Positions 12,904 through 22,678 of a DNA stretch of 64,000 bases are shown one piece after another. Every line of letters starts with the position of its first letter. Position 1 is the stretch's first letter. The notes beneath the pieces are model-generated. The model was not told the origin of the DNA. It made no database searches and saw nothing but the letters and a program-made list of their open reading frames with translations. Both the position numbers and the translations under genes were made by a program. Source of the stretch: Sophora flavescens (lineage: Eukaryota; Streptophyta; Magnoliopsida; Fabales; Fabaceae); NCBI GenBank assembly GCA_030762895.1, contig CM061064.1, positions 236,374,586-236,438,585 on the forward strand, written 5' to 3'.

Positions 12904-14009
12904 TCTATATATATATATATATAAATATAAAGAGAAAAATTTTTATCACCATTTTTGAATAAGGATAAGTAACTAGAAAATTATATTTTCCGAAAGCAAC
13001 CAGCCTTTATTTGAAGTTTTATTTCCGCAACGAGTTAGTCATGTGACACCTAAGGGGGGTGTTGCACCTGGTCCCAAAGGTATTTTGAGGATAATGAGTG
13101 AAATGGGTAGAGTGAAAATTGAGGAAAGAAAGGAAGTGATTTGAGCTGTAGATAAGTAGCTAAGGAGAAAAGAGGTAGCAAGCTCAAGGTCCAAACGAAG
13201 AGTATTAGGATCTGATTTTGAAAAAAACCCCATTCAGTATCAGGATCATTTTCAGTCGAATCATGAACAAGAGGAAGACCCATCCCCAAGGGCGCAAAGG
13301 AGACCACTTTGATAAGGGAAGAGGAAGCCGATGTGTTCACATGCAAACTTACATACAACATGTGGTGGTGGTCGATTGTTCCCTGTGAGGTGAATGGGGC
13401 GAAGGGTAAAATTGTAACTTCAATTTTTCGGGTGACCTGTTGAACAAATATTCAGTTTTAGTCCTAACTATTTAAATATTTTAATATTAAATCTGACGGT
13501 AAAAAATGGTGATCCATGGTGAACCACCTATTTTAGTGCTTCACCCTAGAAGCCACCCTTTTCCTTCCCGGCTTATAAGTTTGATATATCTGTGTGAGAG
13601 TCGGAGTGAAGGAGTACAAATCAAGGGAATTTTCTTACTTGAGGGAATGACCTTGGAATTTAGGATTTATAAACTTGTATGAACTTCCGGGAGTTTACCA
13701 ATTGACAATCCTTTTTTTTTTTTTTGAAAATGTCTTTAGGTCACTCCAGCTGCAGGCATCATTAAACCTGAGCAAAATGTAGAGGTTTCAGTACGCCATG
13801 AAGACCTTCATACCTCAGAAGAATTTGTAGATGGCATACCACAGAACTGGTGGAGTGAAGACACCAGAGATAAGGAAGTGATTTTGGTTGTTCATGTCCA
13901 AGGTAGCTCCTCTGTCAAAGCTTACAGTCAAAAAATCCATGTGCACCATTGCTTCTCAGCAAAGACCGTTCGAATTGACTCAAAATCCAACAGTGCAAGA
14001 AGAAATCAA
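726..14009 (+). CDS. FRA3: WD40-containing type II inositol polyphosphate 5-phosphatase, FRA3-like
   Basis: Phosphoinositide/inositol phosphate 5-phosphatase; known FRA3 enzymes hydrolyse the 5-phosphate of PI(4,5)P2, PI(3,4,5)P3 and Ins(1,4,5)P3 and affect actin and secondary walls in Arabidopsis fibres. Exons by splice sites and frame: 726-1503, 1581-1833, 1956-2778, 3115-3239, 3419-3503, 4399-4564, 4667-4707, 4796-5063, 5289-5412, 5495-5855, 13740-14009. Phases agree throughout and give 1098 codons without a stop. The start at 726 (MDDRIEDDDKE) matches the family N-terminus. The N-terminal half has WD40-like blades (LWAGQESGVRVW, LVWSGHKDGKIRSW, LWSGSEGGVIKIW, MIWSGCTNGLLVQW). The catalytic half has GTWNVGQ, GLQEVEMG, the metal/active-site motifs GDFNYRL and PAWCDRI, and SDHKPV. 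Intron 10 is 7.9 kb because of nested transposons. The last readable exon ends at a good donor (14009/14010); no further exon is seen, and read-through would add two codons before TAA at 14016. The tail after this point is variable in the family, so the gene may be complete or 3'-truncated. Confidence 0.88.
5856..6811 (+). other. Native 5' part of FRA3 intron 10
   Basis: AT-rich intron sequence following the donor at 5856 (GTACGG). No ORF, repeat pair or element end was recognised here. With the native 3' part (13567-13739) the intron would be about 1.1 kb without the inserted elements. Confidence 0.6.
7241..7560 (+). repeat. 5' LTR of the gag-only element, internally deleted
   Basis: 320 bp against 399 bp for the 3' copy. 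The junction at 7362/7363 lacks 84 bp that correspond to 9149-9232 of the 3' LTR, and that block contains the only clear TATA-like word. Otherwise the copies differ by few substitutions, so insertion is fairly recent. Confidence 0.88.
7601..8863 (+). CDS. Retrotransposon Gag protein with proline-rich tail
   Basis: An uninterrupted 420-codon ORF opening 40 bp after the 5' LTR. Residues ~10-45 look like a helical lead-in, and ~50-110 match a plant retrotransposon gag core (DPVGWIAKVEKFFEVQEIP, FMRMEGAAMHWF, WEAFSMALIRRF). Residues ~185-330 are very rich in proline and glutamate (PPPPPEPPG, PPEPDPPAT). There is no zinc knuckle and no protease DSG motif. It would form the particle protein for a non-autonomous element and would depend on enzymes supplied by another element. 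The intact frame contrasts with the damaged 5' LTR promoter. It could be translated from an intron-retaining FRA3 transcript only if re-initiation occurred, which is unlikely. Confidence 0.8.
   Translation: MASEQEVKWAELKAIMEDIKQLLREMITEKIASVERAKTVKKIAELLHFTGTDPVGWIAKVEKFFEVQEIPSFHKLQWAFMRMEGAAMHWFYSWSQEDPDQSWEAFSMALIRRFEVQKENVVMTVNGGGEAHQNDLVPVTERIMHVVVEKMEMIAGKSLGEGIVGGRSNKGAMVTEGRREQAVLGDPPPPPEPPGTDLLVAAKVFQPALSPQRPMALIPRLEPPEPRNAGPPATTPPWPELPVTAPLMTVDGSLLMESPWMLAVDNSSPLVFRPLATALPESEPPEPDPPATIQNSAKPLPPPESLDATFSDEPPWCRVGKEHRVETVLSLRVPTMRKKESGAEARWEGSQLNTPVNLMGQAQLIERRQCVKKRKVGGAWVAESSLNVGPIYQSVFFYIGPKPKALENAEETEVIQKDSG
9031..9429 (+). repeat. 3' LTR of the gag-only element
   Basis: 399 bp, from TGTTAGGG to CCTAACA. 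It contains TATAAATAA (9218-9226), a plausible core promoter missing from the 5' copy. Being the intact copy, it could fire downstream into FRA3 intron 10 towards exon 11. Confidence 0.88.
9528..10640 (-). repeat. Antisense Tekay-type LTR fragment
   Basis: Starts with the outer LTR end TGTGACACCCTCTACCC, shared with the short fragment at 37749. A two-copy tandem repeat of about 96-bp period lies at 10445-10622 (units begin CACTCTAG and end CCAAGGTAC). The inner boundary is approximate; 10640-10819 contains more LTR-like sequence of uncertain direction. Confidence 0.55.
10820..11073 (+). other. Primer-binding site and leader of a Tekay-type element
   Basis: TGGTATCAGAGCTGGTTGAG from 10820 is the initiator-Met tRNA primer site followed by a leader (GAGTCTTTCGGGAA) that matches the leader of the Tekay element on the - strand near 33110. 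It is not preceded by a canonical LTR end, so the upstream junction is rearranged, and it runs directly into an LTR start, so the whole gag-pol interior is gone. Confidence 0.65.
11181..11336. repeat. Array of GCACG(N)CGTGC palindromes
   Basis: Five imperfect palindromes of the form GCACGNCCGTGCT occur in 156 bp, with two more upstream at about 10751-10767 and 10800-10817. The spacers differ, so this is not a simple tandem repeat. See findings. Confidence 0.7.
12860..12927. repeat. (AT)n microsatellite
   Basis: Alternating AT interrupted once by AGATCT-like sequence near 12900, inside the sense LTR. Confidence 0.9.
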
Positions 14010-14298
14010 GTAAGCTAACTTCATAGATTAGTTTCAGATGGCTAAATGGAAAGAGGAGAAATGGCAGTGACACAAATGCACAATATAAGAGACATTATTT
14101 AATCTTTTTGTTGAAAATCTAAAAGCACTTATTGCTTTATGTCTTAGGATAGGTTAGATTGTCATAATCCCTTTCTATTGATTCACTGTTTGTATGTACT
14201 TGGAAAAAAATTGATTAACCAATGAAACCTACCTTCATAATAATGCTAATTGCAATTACTATTTTTCCTTTGAGGTTTAAGAGATTCTTGCACGTCAT

Positions 14299-14635
14299 AG
14301 GCCATCTCCAATGGTGATTCTTAAATGGGTTCTTAACATGAGAACCAGTTCTTAAAAAATTCTATCATTGGAGCATGGTGAGGTTCTTAAATGAGTTCTT
14401 CTATAAGAACTATAAGAACTAACTTCTTAGATTAAAAAATAATTAAAAAAGGGAAAAAGGAAAGAGGGAGAAAGAAAAGAGGAGAAAAGGGACACTAAAA
14501 GTATGTCAAGAACCCAAGTTGAGTTCTACTATTGAAGTGAAAACTAATAAAAATCCTTAAATCCTTTGTGGCATTGTATGGCCCACTAAAAGAGAAATAA
14601 GAACCCAAATTGGGTTCTATGGGTGGAGATGCTCT
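14299..14635. mobile_element. MITE-like inverted-repeat element
   Basis: The ends GGCCATCTCCAATGG and (reverse complement of the right end) GAGCATCTCCACCC form imperfect terminal inverted repeats around ~330 bp without coding capacity; internal words GGTTCTTA/AAGAACC pair as well. TTAA follows the right end, hinting at a PIF/Harbinger-type TTA target, but the left flank (CAT) does not match, so superfamily and exact ends are open. It lies just 3' of the last visible FRA3 exon. Confidence 0.55.
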
Positions 14636-15100
14636 TAATATGACTAGTGCGGTTGTGTTGTTCAGATATTAAAAAACTGTCACATGAAGCGTGGAATATT
14701 TTTTTAAACACGATAGTAAAATGTGGACATTTTTATTTAAGCAAAAAGAGATGCAAAAACAAAAAAAAAGTAGGTAAATTATATTTAGATATACATGAAT
14801 GTGACGAAGTTTAAAATTTTAATGAAGACGATGGACATAATTCCTGATTTTTGATTGGTTGACACCTATTTTTAACATATTCAAAAAATCTTTAATAATT
14901 TTTAGTATTATGCTTCAATTTTTTTAAATTTTATTTCAACTTCTATATATTTATTGCATTAGGATTTGAAATAACTACCAAATTAACTGCCAAACAAATA
15001 ATAATAACATAAACAAATAAATTAATACACATAGATTATCTTAAAATTAGTTTTCAACACAAAAAGCTAATTATATTATAATCAATTTTAATAATAAATT
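14636..15100. other. AT-rich spacer
   Basis: No ORF, RNA gene or element end recognised. Nothing in it or in 14010-14298 resembles a further FRA3 exon. Confidence 0.6.
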
Positions 15101-16124
15101 TATACCCTAAAACCTAAACACCAAATGTCAAAACCCCAAATACTAAACCCTAAACCCTAACCTTGAATCCTAAAACCCAACACCTCAAATACTAAACCCT
15201 AAACCCTAAACCCAAAATGACAAAACACCAAATACCAATCCGTAAACCCAAAACCTTGACCCAAACCATAATCCTAACCCTTAAACCTAACCTTAACCCC
15301 TAATCCTGAAACCATAAATCCCAAACCCCAAACCCCAAACCCAACACCTTAAACCCCAAATGCCAAATCCTCTAATGCTAATAGCCCAAAATTCAAAACC
15401 ACAAATGCTAGAACCCTAAATACCAAACCATAAACCCTAACCATAACCCCAAACCCTAACCTCAAACCATAAATCCCAAACCCCAACCCACCATAAACCA
15501 TAAACCCTAAAACCTACCCCTAACCCTAACCCTAAACCCTACCCCTAACCATAAACCCTAACCAAAACCCTAACTCTGACTCTAAACCCTAACCCTATCC
15601 CCTAAACACCCAAACCCAAAACCCAAATGCTAAAACCCTTAATGCCAATAGCACTAAAGCCAAAACCCCAAATGCCAAAACCCTTAAGCTAAAAGCCAAA
15701 AAAGCCAAAAGCCGAAATGCCAGAACCTCAAATGCAAAACACTAAACCCTAACCTTAAACCCTAATCCTAACCCTAAACCCTAACCAAAGCCCTAACCTC
15801 AAAACCCCAAACCTCAAATGGCAAAAACCCAAATACCAAACCCTAAACATTAAATCCTTAAGCATTAAACCCTAAACCCAAAATCCTAAAAGATAAAATC
15901 CCAAATGGCAATAGCCCATAAGCCAAAACCTCGAATGCCAGAACCCAAAACTCGAACCCTGACTATAAACCCTAACCCTACCCTCTAAACCACAAACCCT
16001 AATCCCTAAATCGTAACCGTAGCCCCCAAACCCTAAGCCTTAAACCTTAAACCACAAATGTCAAAATACCAAATACAAAACCCTAAACCGAAACCCTAAA
16101 TCCTAAAACCCCAAAACGCCAAAT
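15101..16124. repeat. Degenerate telomere-like repeat, segment 1
   Basis: About 1 kb of CCCTAAA-related words on the + strand (ACCCTAAACCCTAA, CCCCAAATACC) mixed with a recurrent non-telomeric word, AAATGCCAAAACCCC. The array is too degenerate to be an active telomere. It reads in the C-rich direction and is interrupted at 16125 by the copia-type element. Confidence 0.85.
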
Positions 16125-17675
16125 TGTTGGTCGTGGCAACCATACCCGAGGGGGGGTTGAATTGGGTTTTAAATAAAAATGATAACTTTTTCAATAACTC
16201 AAAATATTTTGAAACTTTAAACAGAATTAGCAGCGGATATGAAATTCTTTTCAAATTAAAACTTTGTCACGTGCAAGTAAAAACAAATGTTTTTGCAAAT
16301 GATAAAGCAAAAGTAAAAGAGATAGGGATAAGAAGATTGACACAACGATATATCCTGGTTCGGCCACATACTTATCACATGGCCTACGTCCAGTCCCCAA
16401 GGCAATACCACCAAGGGATTTCACTCAATCTCTAGCTTTTAAACAAGAGCAGATAGAACTTTTACAATAACGAGAACTCCTCACAGACCAGAGACATACA
16501 ATCCCCCAGTGACAGTCTCAAATCCCTAGATTTTAAATAGACGCAGCTAGAACCTTTACAATGGAATCACACCCACTAATCCCTTACAGGAGATATACCC
16601 TCTCTTGCAAGAATGGTAACCAAAAGAGGTTGGAGTCAATCCGACTCTTACCAACAATACGCACTCTTAATAGTGCTGATAATACAAATTGAAGCCCAAT
16701 ACTAGGAAACACCTATATGGTGTGTATGTCTCTCTCAAGTAATTGATTTTCTAGTGTAAGAGTATGATAGTGATTTTGTGTTATGTTCAAGAGTAGAGAG
16801 AAAGTTAGAAAAATAGTTCAAATTCGTTCTAGGTGTTGTATGGACTTTCTCTGCAAAAGGCCAATATATATTTCTTTGAAAGTTAGGTCAAAACTCTTGA
16901 AAACTCATTTTTCTCGAACCATAATCGATTGTTAGAAAAGCATAATCGATTATTTTAGCTAAAGTCAAAAGGTGCATGAAGAAACAGTCAGGTCATAATC
17001 GATTACTTGGTCTCTGTTTGAAAGCTCAGACTGAATCAAAATAGCATAATCGATTATCCTAATCGATTTTGAAGCCTCTGACTTTTGATCTGAAAAGCAA
17101 TAATCGATTTTTGTACAGCCATAATCGATTATAATTTGAATTTTAAACTCAACGGCCAAGACAGAATCAAATGTCCATTAAAGTATAATTATGCCATTTA
17201 AAAGCTGAGTTTAAAACGTGTTGAAAATAGCCATAATCGATTGCCATAATCAATTATCACACTTTGAATTTCGAATTTCAAAAACCCAACAGCTCTGTTA
17301 TTTAAAGTCTCATTTAAGCACAATTATGAGCTGCATAATCGATTATTCTCCGTGTAAATTGGCTTTTGAAAATCTTTAAAGGTCTGAAAAAGATACGGTG
17401 AAATTAATTTCGAAGACCTTTTTCTAAAACATAATTTTGTCTGTGTGTGTGATTTATTTTACCTTTGAGAGACACATACCCATTTACATTTAATATAAAA
17501 CAAACAATATAGTAAAAGAAAATTTCCCTTTTAACCCCGTATTTGTTTGTGGGTCCTTTTCACGTTTTTTGCAATTTGGTCCTTTAGACTTGAATTTGCG
17601 TGTTGGTCCTTGGACTTGAAATTTTCTTTTTGCTCATCATCAAAACATAAGTACCTGTCGAGCCATATATCCACA
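16125..17675 (-). repeat. 3' LTR of the copia-type element
   Basis: 1551 bp. It contains a dense set of AATCGATTA palindromes (16920-17350) and, at about 16348-16421, a block shared with the copia LTRs at 22868, 55808 and 58540 (GGTTCGGCCACA, TACGTCCAGTCCCCAAGG). The latter is a conserved piece of copia LTRs read in antisense. Confidence 0.85.
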
Positions 17676-20600
17676 AACTCCCCCTTTTTGATGATGATAA
17701 ACATCTCATGAGGGAATTTCTAAGAGATAGAGTTAGAGCAATAAAATATTTCACACATTTTAATTTCGCTCTACTCCCCGTCTCTTTAAGAAGTTAGAGC
17801 AATAATGTATATGTCTCATTTCATAATTTTTCTCTACTCTCCCTTAAGCATGCAATCAATAGAAGATTTGCCAATTGAAATTTCTCTCCCCCTTAAGCAT
17901 GCATTTATAAGATTCATATTAAATTTCTCTCCCCCTTAAGCATGCATTTATAAAATTCATATATCAATTTAACTTATCTCCCCCTTAAGCATGCCCTCAT
18001 GTAACTCTCCCTCTTTTGTCATTATCAAAAAGCAAGAAAAGAATTATAATCTCAACATGGCATATATCCACTAAAGTAATAGACCAATTAAGTGTAAGAT
18101 ATAGACCATGGCATGCATATATTAGGTATGTGCGGAAGCAAAAATGCCTGGGAAAATTAACTCATAGAATCATCTTTCTTATTAGATATTTCAATTCATT
18201 TTGAGATCAAGAGATAAAAACATGCATAGAAGAGAATTTCAGAGATATAACACAGTTTGAAAAAGAATTCTCGCCCTTTAATAGTTATATATTCTTGTAT
18301 TATTATATTTTTCTCAAGTATGCAAATATTTCTCCCCCTTTCGAAAACAATTTTTCGAAATATCATTTCATTTATGGGAGAAAGGGTGGAAGCAGATTTA
18401 ATCTCAACAAGCATTAAACAATCCACAAAATAGAATATCATAAAAGTTTAGGGATTGAGAAACTTATTGAAATTTGTGTGATGCTTCTTGTTTTCAACCA
18501 TATTTTGCACTTGTGATATCTTCCCTTGAATTCTTCCGCTTCATATTGCCGGAAAAATATTTGCCAATATTTAGCTGCTCATGTATTTATGAATCTCTCT
18601 GTTTAAACTTGCAGCAAGCGTAGTTCTTTGATTTGCATGCTATTCTTCAACAAGTTAGAGACTCATTCTTATCTCTTGTTGTGTGCTTCAAATGACCACT
18701 ATCAAGATATCAATCTAGGTTCCTGGTCTTTAAGTACACCTACAAATCAAGCTTCAAGAAACATCTTTTTGGTACCCAATAAGTTTTGGATCCATGGGAT
18801 TAGTCATTGAAGATTAATTCGCTATGCTCTTATGAAGATCAATAATGAGTAATATGAGCATGACATTTAAACAGTCAACTAGCATCAATGACAATTTTAA
18901 GAGCTTGCTTGATTTTATGTAATATAGAGAATTTAAAGGCATGGCAAACATGTTTAATGAAGAAAGACCCTTTTCAAAGAATTTTCAAGAAGGTGAGTGT
19001 ATAGAAGGTTCTAACATGTAAAATTGTCATTTTACATTATCAACTTGTCATTTAAATAAGAATGAAATTTTCTCAATGCACTTGAGTTCAAAAACTTGAT
19101 TTAAGAAAGTTCATGTTTCAAGATTACCAAACTAATGCCATCTCAAGTAACATCGTTGTATGTTGCAGTTTTGAGAACATATGTGTAGATGGGATGCCAT
19201 AAAACATGTCTTGTAATGATTTTCATATGTGCATTTGATGGCACTAAGACATGTCTATAATAATTTCATAAATTCCATGTACATTGCAACTAATTCATCA
19301 TGAGATAAGAGGATAGATGTTACCAAACTTGTTGATGACCAAATAATCGATTTTACTCCCACTATTTTTCCAATAATCAATTATTGTAATCGATTATAAC
19401 TCCTATGGTATGTCCATTTAGTGAGTAATCGATTATTCGAATCGATTAGGACTCCTCTGACTTTTGTGGTTTCTCCCCCTTTCACATGTAATCGATTTTC
19501 GTAATCGATTTGTAGTTTACTGACTTTTGTGTAGTCGATTATCTCCTGTCTGTAATCGATTATTGCTAGAATTTTCAGAACTTTGTCAATCTTTTGGGAG
19601 AAAACCTGTATAGCCTATTTTCACACTTCAACACATATTAGAAATAACAAGGTGAAAATAGAGATGAATACACAAGCATTTATATCACTTGTTGGATAAT
19701 GTTAATGTCTAATAAGATAGTGTGCTAAGAATTTATATCACAAGTGAAAGCACACTCTTTATCAAGAAACCGAAGACATAACATTCAAGAAGACAATTAA
19801 TTCTAGGTTGCATGTTTAGCATTATGATTCACATGTGTATGTTCTATTCAACTTCATAACATTAAGCATAGGTACATATTGAATCAATGTTTAGCTTTTA
19901 TTAACACATACATGCATCATATCCATGCTTCAAGAAGGGTAACAATTTTAGCGCATGAGCATTTCAATCAATTAAATTTCAAGTTATATCATCATAAGTT
20001 TTTGAAAATAGTTGAACATTTGAAATTTGATTTTGACTTTTAAAATTTGAAGTCTTGCATCATCAAAAAGAATTATTAGCAGATTTTATATTAATCATCT
20101 AAATTTCAAAATCACTCCTTAATAAACTTTTGAATCAGTCAATATTAATGTTTGTATTATCACAACCTTAAATGATTTTCAAATCAATTAACATCAAAGA
20201 TCTGTTACCACAATCTTTAATAATTTTGTATTTCGAAAAAGTGTGGTATATTAATTCATGGCAAGAAGTTAATTTTCCTATAAAATGCAATCATGAATTA
20301 ATTACTAATTGAATATTAAGATAATTTTCAATCAGATTTTTATTTTTATAGAAGAATGGAGATAGCAATTTTGAATTTCAAAATACACCTTCATAAAGAA
20401 GAATTTCGAAAATAATTTAAATTTTGCATTTAAAATCTCAAAAATTGAATTCACTTTAAAAAACGATATAATAATTTATTTAGCCTTTAAATTTCAAAAA
20501 TTGATACTCAATAAAATTTTCAATCAATCAATATTGAGTATTTATTGCCACAATCTTGATGATTTTCAAATTTGAAAATATGTGGTCAATTAATTCATGA

Positions 20601-21207
20601 CTATAAAATAAATTTTCAATAAAGTATGATCATGAATTTAAAACATTAATGAATTCTTAAATCAAATTTTGAAAATAGTGAGACTTAATGATTTTTCAAA
20701 ATAAATTTGTATCATAAAAGAAATAAATTCTAATCCAAATTTGAATTTGATATCTTCAAAATAATTACATAATTAAATCAGATATCTTTTAATAAAGATG
20801 CATTTATTAGAAAATTAATTATGATTTTATTTTAAAAAATATTTTCAAAAATTCCATATTTTCGTAGCATAATCGATTATTCTAATCGATTATGTGCCTA
20901 CTGTTTTCTGTGATTTTTCTATGATCATCCTGTAATCGATTACTGTATTTCTGACTATCTTCCCTATTTTCTTGAGGAAGCAAAATCCATTGTCTAATCG
21001 ATTACCCTCTTCATTTTTCAGATTTTCATAACAAAGGAAGATTTGAATGTTTCTCTAAGCGGTCCTATGAAATTCTTTGAATTTTTCCAAGCATTCTTAG
21101 AGACTCTTGACTTACTCAAACATAACATGCTTGACAAAGATATCAAATATCATATAGGCATATTTATGGCATTTATCACAAGGTTCATTCATCATCTTGA
21201 AAGAACT
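17676..21207 (-). other. Non-coding interior of the copia-type element
   Basis: 3.5 kb, strongly AT-rich, with no credible ORF on either strand where pol would be expected. It includes repeated words near the left LTR (CTCCCCCTTAAGCATGC, four copies at 17840-18000) and further AATCGATTA palindromes at 19343-19560 and 20870-21005. It looks like replaced or heavily decayed interior sequence. Confidence 0.65.
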
Positions 21208-22617
21208 TCACAAGCAGGTAATCATGTTCAAATTTGTATTGTTGCATGGAATATATTTATGTTTCATTTTCTTTGAATTCATATAGAGATCTTTATCAGC
21301 ATACCACCAATTAACAAATTTCACTTTTGAACATGTATTGGAAGTAGGGAATAGAGTTACCTCTTTGCTTGAATTCACAAGACTATTCTTTATTACCCAT
21401 TTTCGCTTGATCTTGGATCTAGCTCTTACATTGTCTACCTTATTTGAGTTGTTCACCAAGATACCTTTGGTTTTTTTGGTAGAAGTTGCATTTTTGGATT
21501 TGCGAAGCATTGTTCTTGATGTCACCTCTTTTTCCAAGATGGTTTGTTTCTCATTATTGGATTTTTCCTGCACTTTAGAAGTACTAGAGAAACTTTTTGG
21601 TACCCAATTCACATTGGATCCTTGTGGGTTAGTGAACAAGAAATTTTTGTCTTTTGGCACCCAGACAAATTTATTTCACATAAAATGATTTCTCCCATAA
21701 TTGCACATATGAGAAATATGTCCTAACTTTCTACAATAATTATATGTTAAGTTCAACTTGGAAGAATTACTTGTAGCTTAGGGTTTGTCATGAACATAGT
21801 ATTTGTCGTGAGTTTCACTTGGATTTTCAAGATTAAAATTATTGTCATCCCTTTTGTTTCTAGACATAAAATGTGAACATGTAGGTTCTGCAATTTTACC
21901 ATATTTGCAAGATAAGTTCGATTAAACATGTTCAACATTAATGTAATTTTCATAATCAGGTAAGGGATCATAATTTGTCAATTTTGCCATGTTCATAAAA
22001 CAATATTCGACTTTTAAAACCTCAATCTGATTTTCAATAGACAAAATACTTTGCAAGCATTTTAAAATTTTATTTTCTAAACTCACCAATTCATCATACA
22101 ATTCATTGTATGCACATAACCATTCATCATTTGATGATTTGAGTTCAGAATTGTTTACCTCGAAGTTTCTTTGAGTCTCTTGGAGAATACTTTCTATTTT
22201 CTTGACCATTGGCTTTTTGCTTTGGTGGTCCTTCTTCTTGGCATGTTCTTGAGTATTTGTTTCCTCCAATGAATTTTGCTCTTTCCTGAAACTATTTTCA
22301 CTCTCATAATTGTTAGCGACAAGGTAATTATAATTAAGTACATTTAAAATGTCCTTGTCACAAACACAATCTTTAATTCTCTCATAAGCATCATCACACA
22401 AACAGTTTCGGAGAAATTGCATAGCTTTGAGATTTAAACAAAAACAGTTTTATCAAATTCAGTAAGATGTTTTTTTGGGTTTGAGAATGAGTCCATGAAC
22501 TCCAATATCCTATAAGTCAACATCAATTGATTGCATAAAAATTTCAACTTTCATTTTCCAATAAATATAATTCTCACCATCAAAGAATGGTGGTTTGTCA
22601 AATTCAAAAGCATACAT
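21208..22617 (-). pseudogene. Broken copia Gag coding region
   Basis: On the - strand an ATG at 22617 opens a typical copia Gag N-terminus (PPFFDGENYIYWKMKVEIF), but a TAG follows within about 35 codons where Trp is usual. The frame is picked up at 22422-21922 (166 codons, coiled-coil-like middle) and 21660-21208, which has the WVPK words found before the copia protease. No protease active site follows. Several frame changes and stops separate the pieces, so no full protein is made. Confidence 0.65.
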
Positions 22618-22678
22618 TTTTTTTTTGGAAAACTTTTGAAAGGTTGCCAAAAGGATCTTAACTCTAAGCAATACAACT

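Larger units (their letters stand above)
9528..13066. mobile_element. Chimeric insertion with two LTR outer ends head-to-head
   Basis: Flanked by a perfect 5-bp duplication CCTGG (9523-9527 and 13067-13071), so it behaves as one insertion of 3539 bp. The left end (TGTGACACCC) reads as the 3' end of a Tekay-type LTR in antisense. The right end (GGGTGTTGCA) is also an LTR 3' end, in sense: its last ~75 bp align with the sense end of the big Tekay LTR in this window. Between them are an antisense LTR fragment, a sense primer site and leader, and a sense LTR. No pol genes remain. The two LTR parts are related but not the same family. Confidence 0.6.
11074..13066 (+). repeat. Sense Tekay-type LTR (~2.0 kb)
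   Basis: Begins TGTAGCACCCCG and ends GGGTGTTGCA, imperfect inverted termini as in other Ty3 LTRs here. It has a cluster of GCACG-CGTGC palindromes (11181-11336), a conserved box GGTATCTCACCTTTGCA (12536-12552), and then a short acidic frame that ends at 12672. A long AT dinucleotide run lies near the end. Confidence 0.65.
6812..13557. mobile_element. Mutator-like (MULE) element split by two LTR insertions
   Basis: Long terminal inverted repeats: the left end (from 6812, GGTGACTTCTAAGGTGAAG) matches the reverse complement of the right end (to 13557, GGTGGCTTCTAGGGTGAAG), and similarity continues through AAAATAGGTGGT and CACCATGG. Flanks are CTTTTTCTT (6803-6811) and CTTTTCCTT (13558-13566), a 9-bp duplication with one mismatch, the length typical of Mutator-like elements. 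Subtracting the two nested LTR insertions leaves about 1.0 kb, so it is non-autonomous; no transposase is seen. The interior pieces (about 6850-7235, 9435-9522, 13072-13510) are GC-richer in part and could include captured host sequence, but none was recognised. It sits wholly inside FRA3 intron 10. Confidence 0.8.

Noticed and set aside
15101..16124. True telomere
   Set aside because: Too degenerate, contains non-telomeric words, and is flanked on both sides by gene or transposon DNA.
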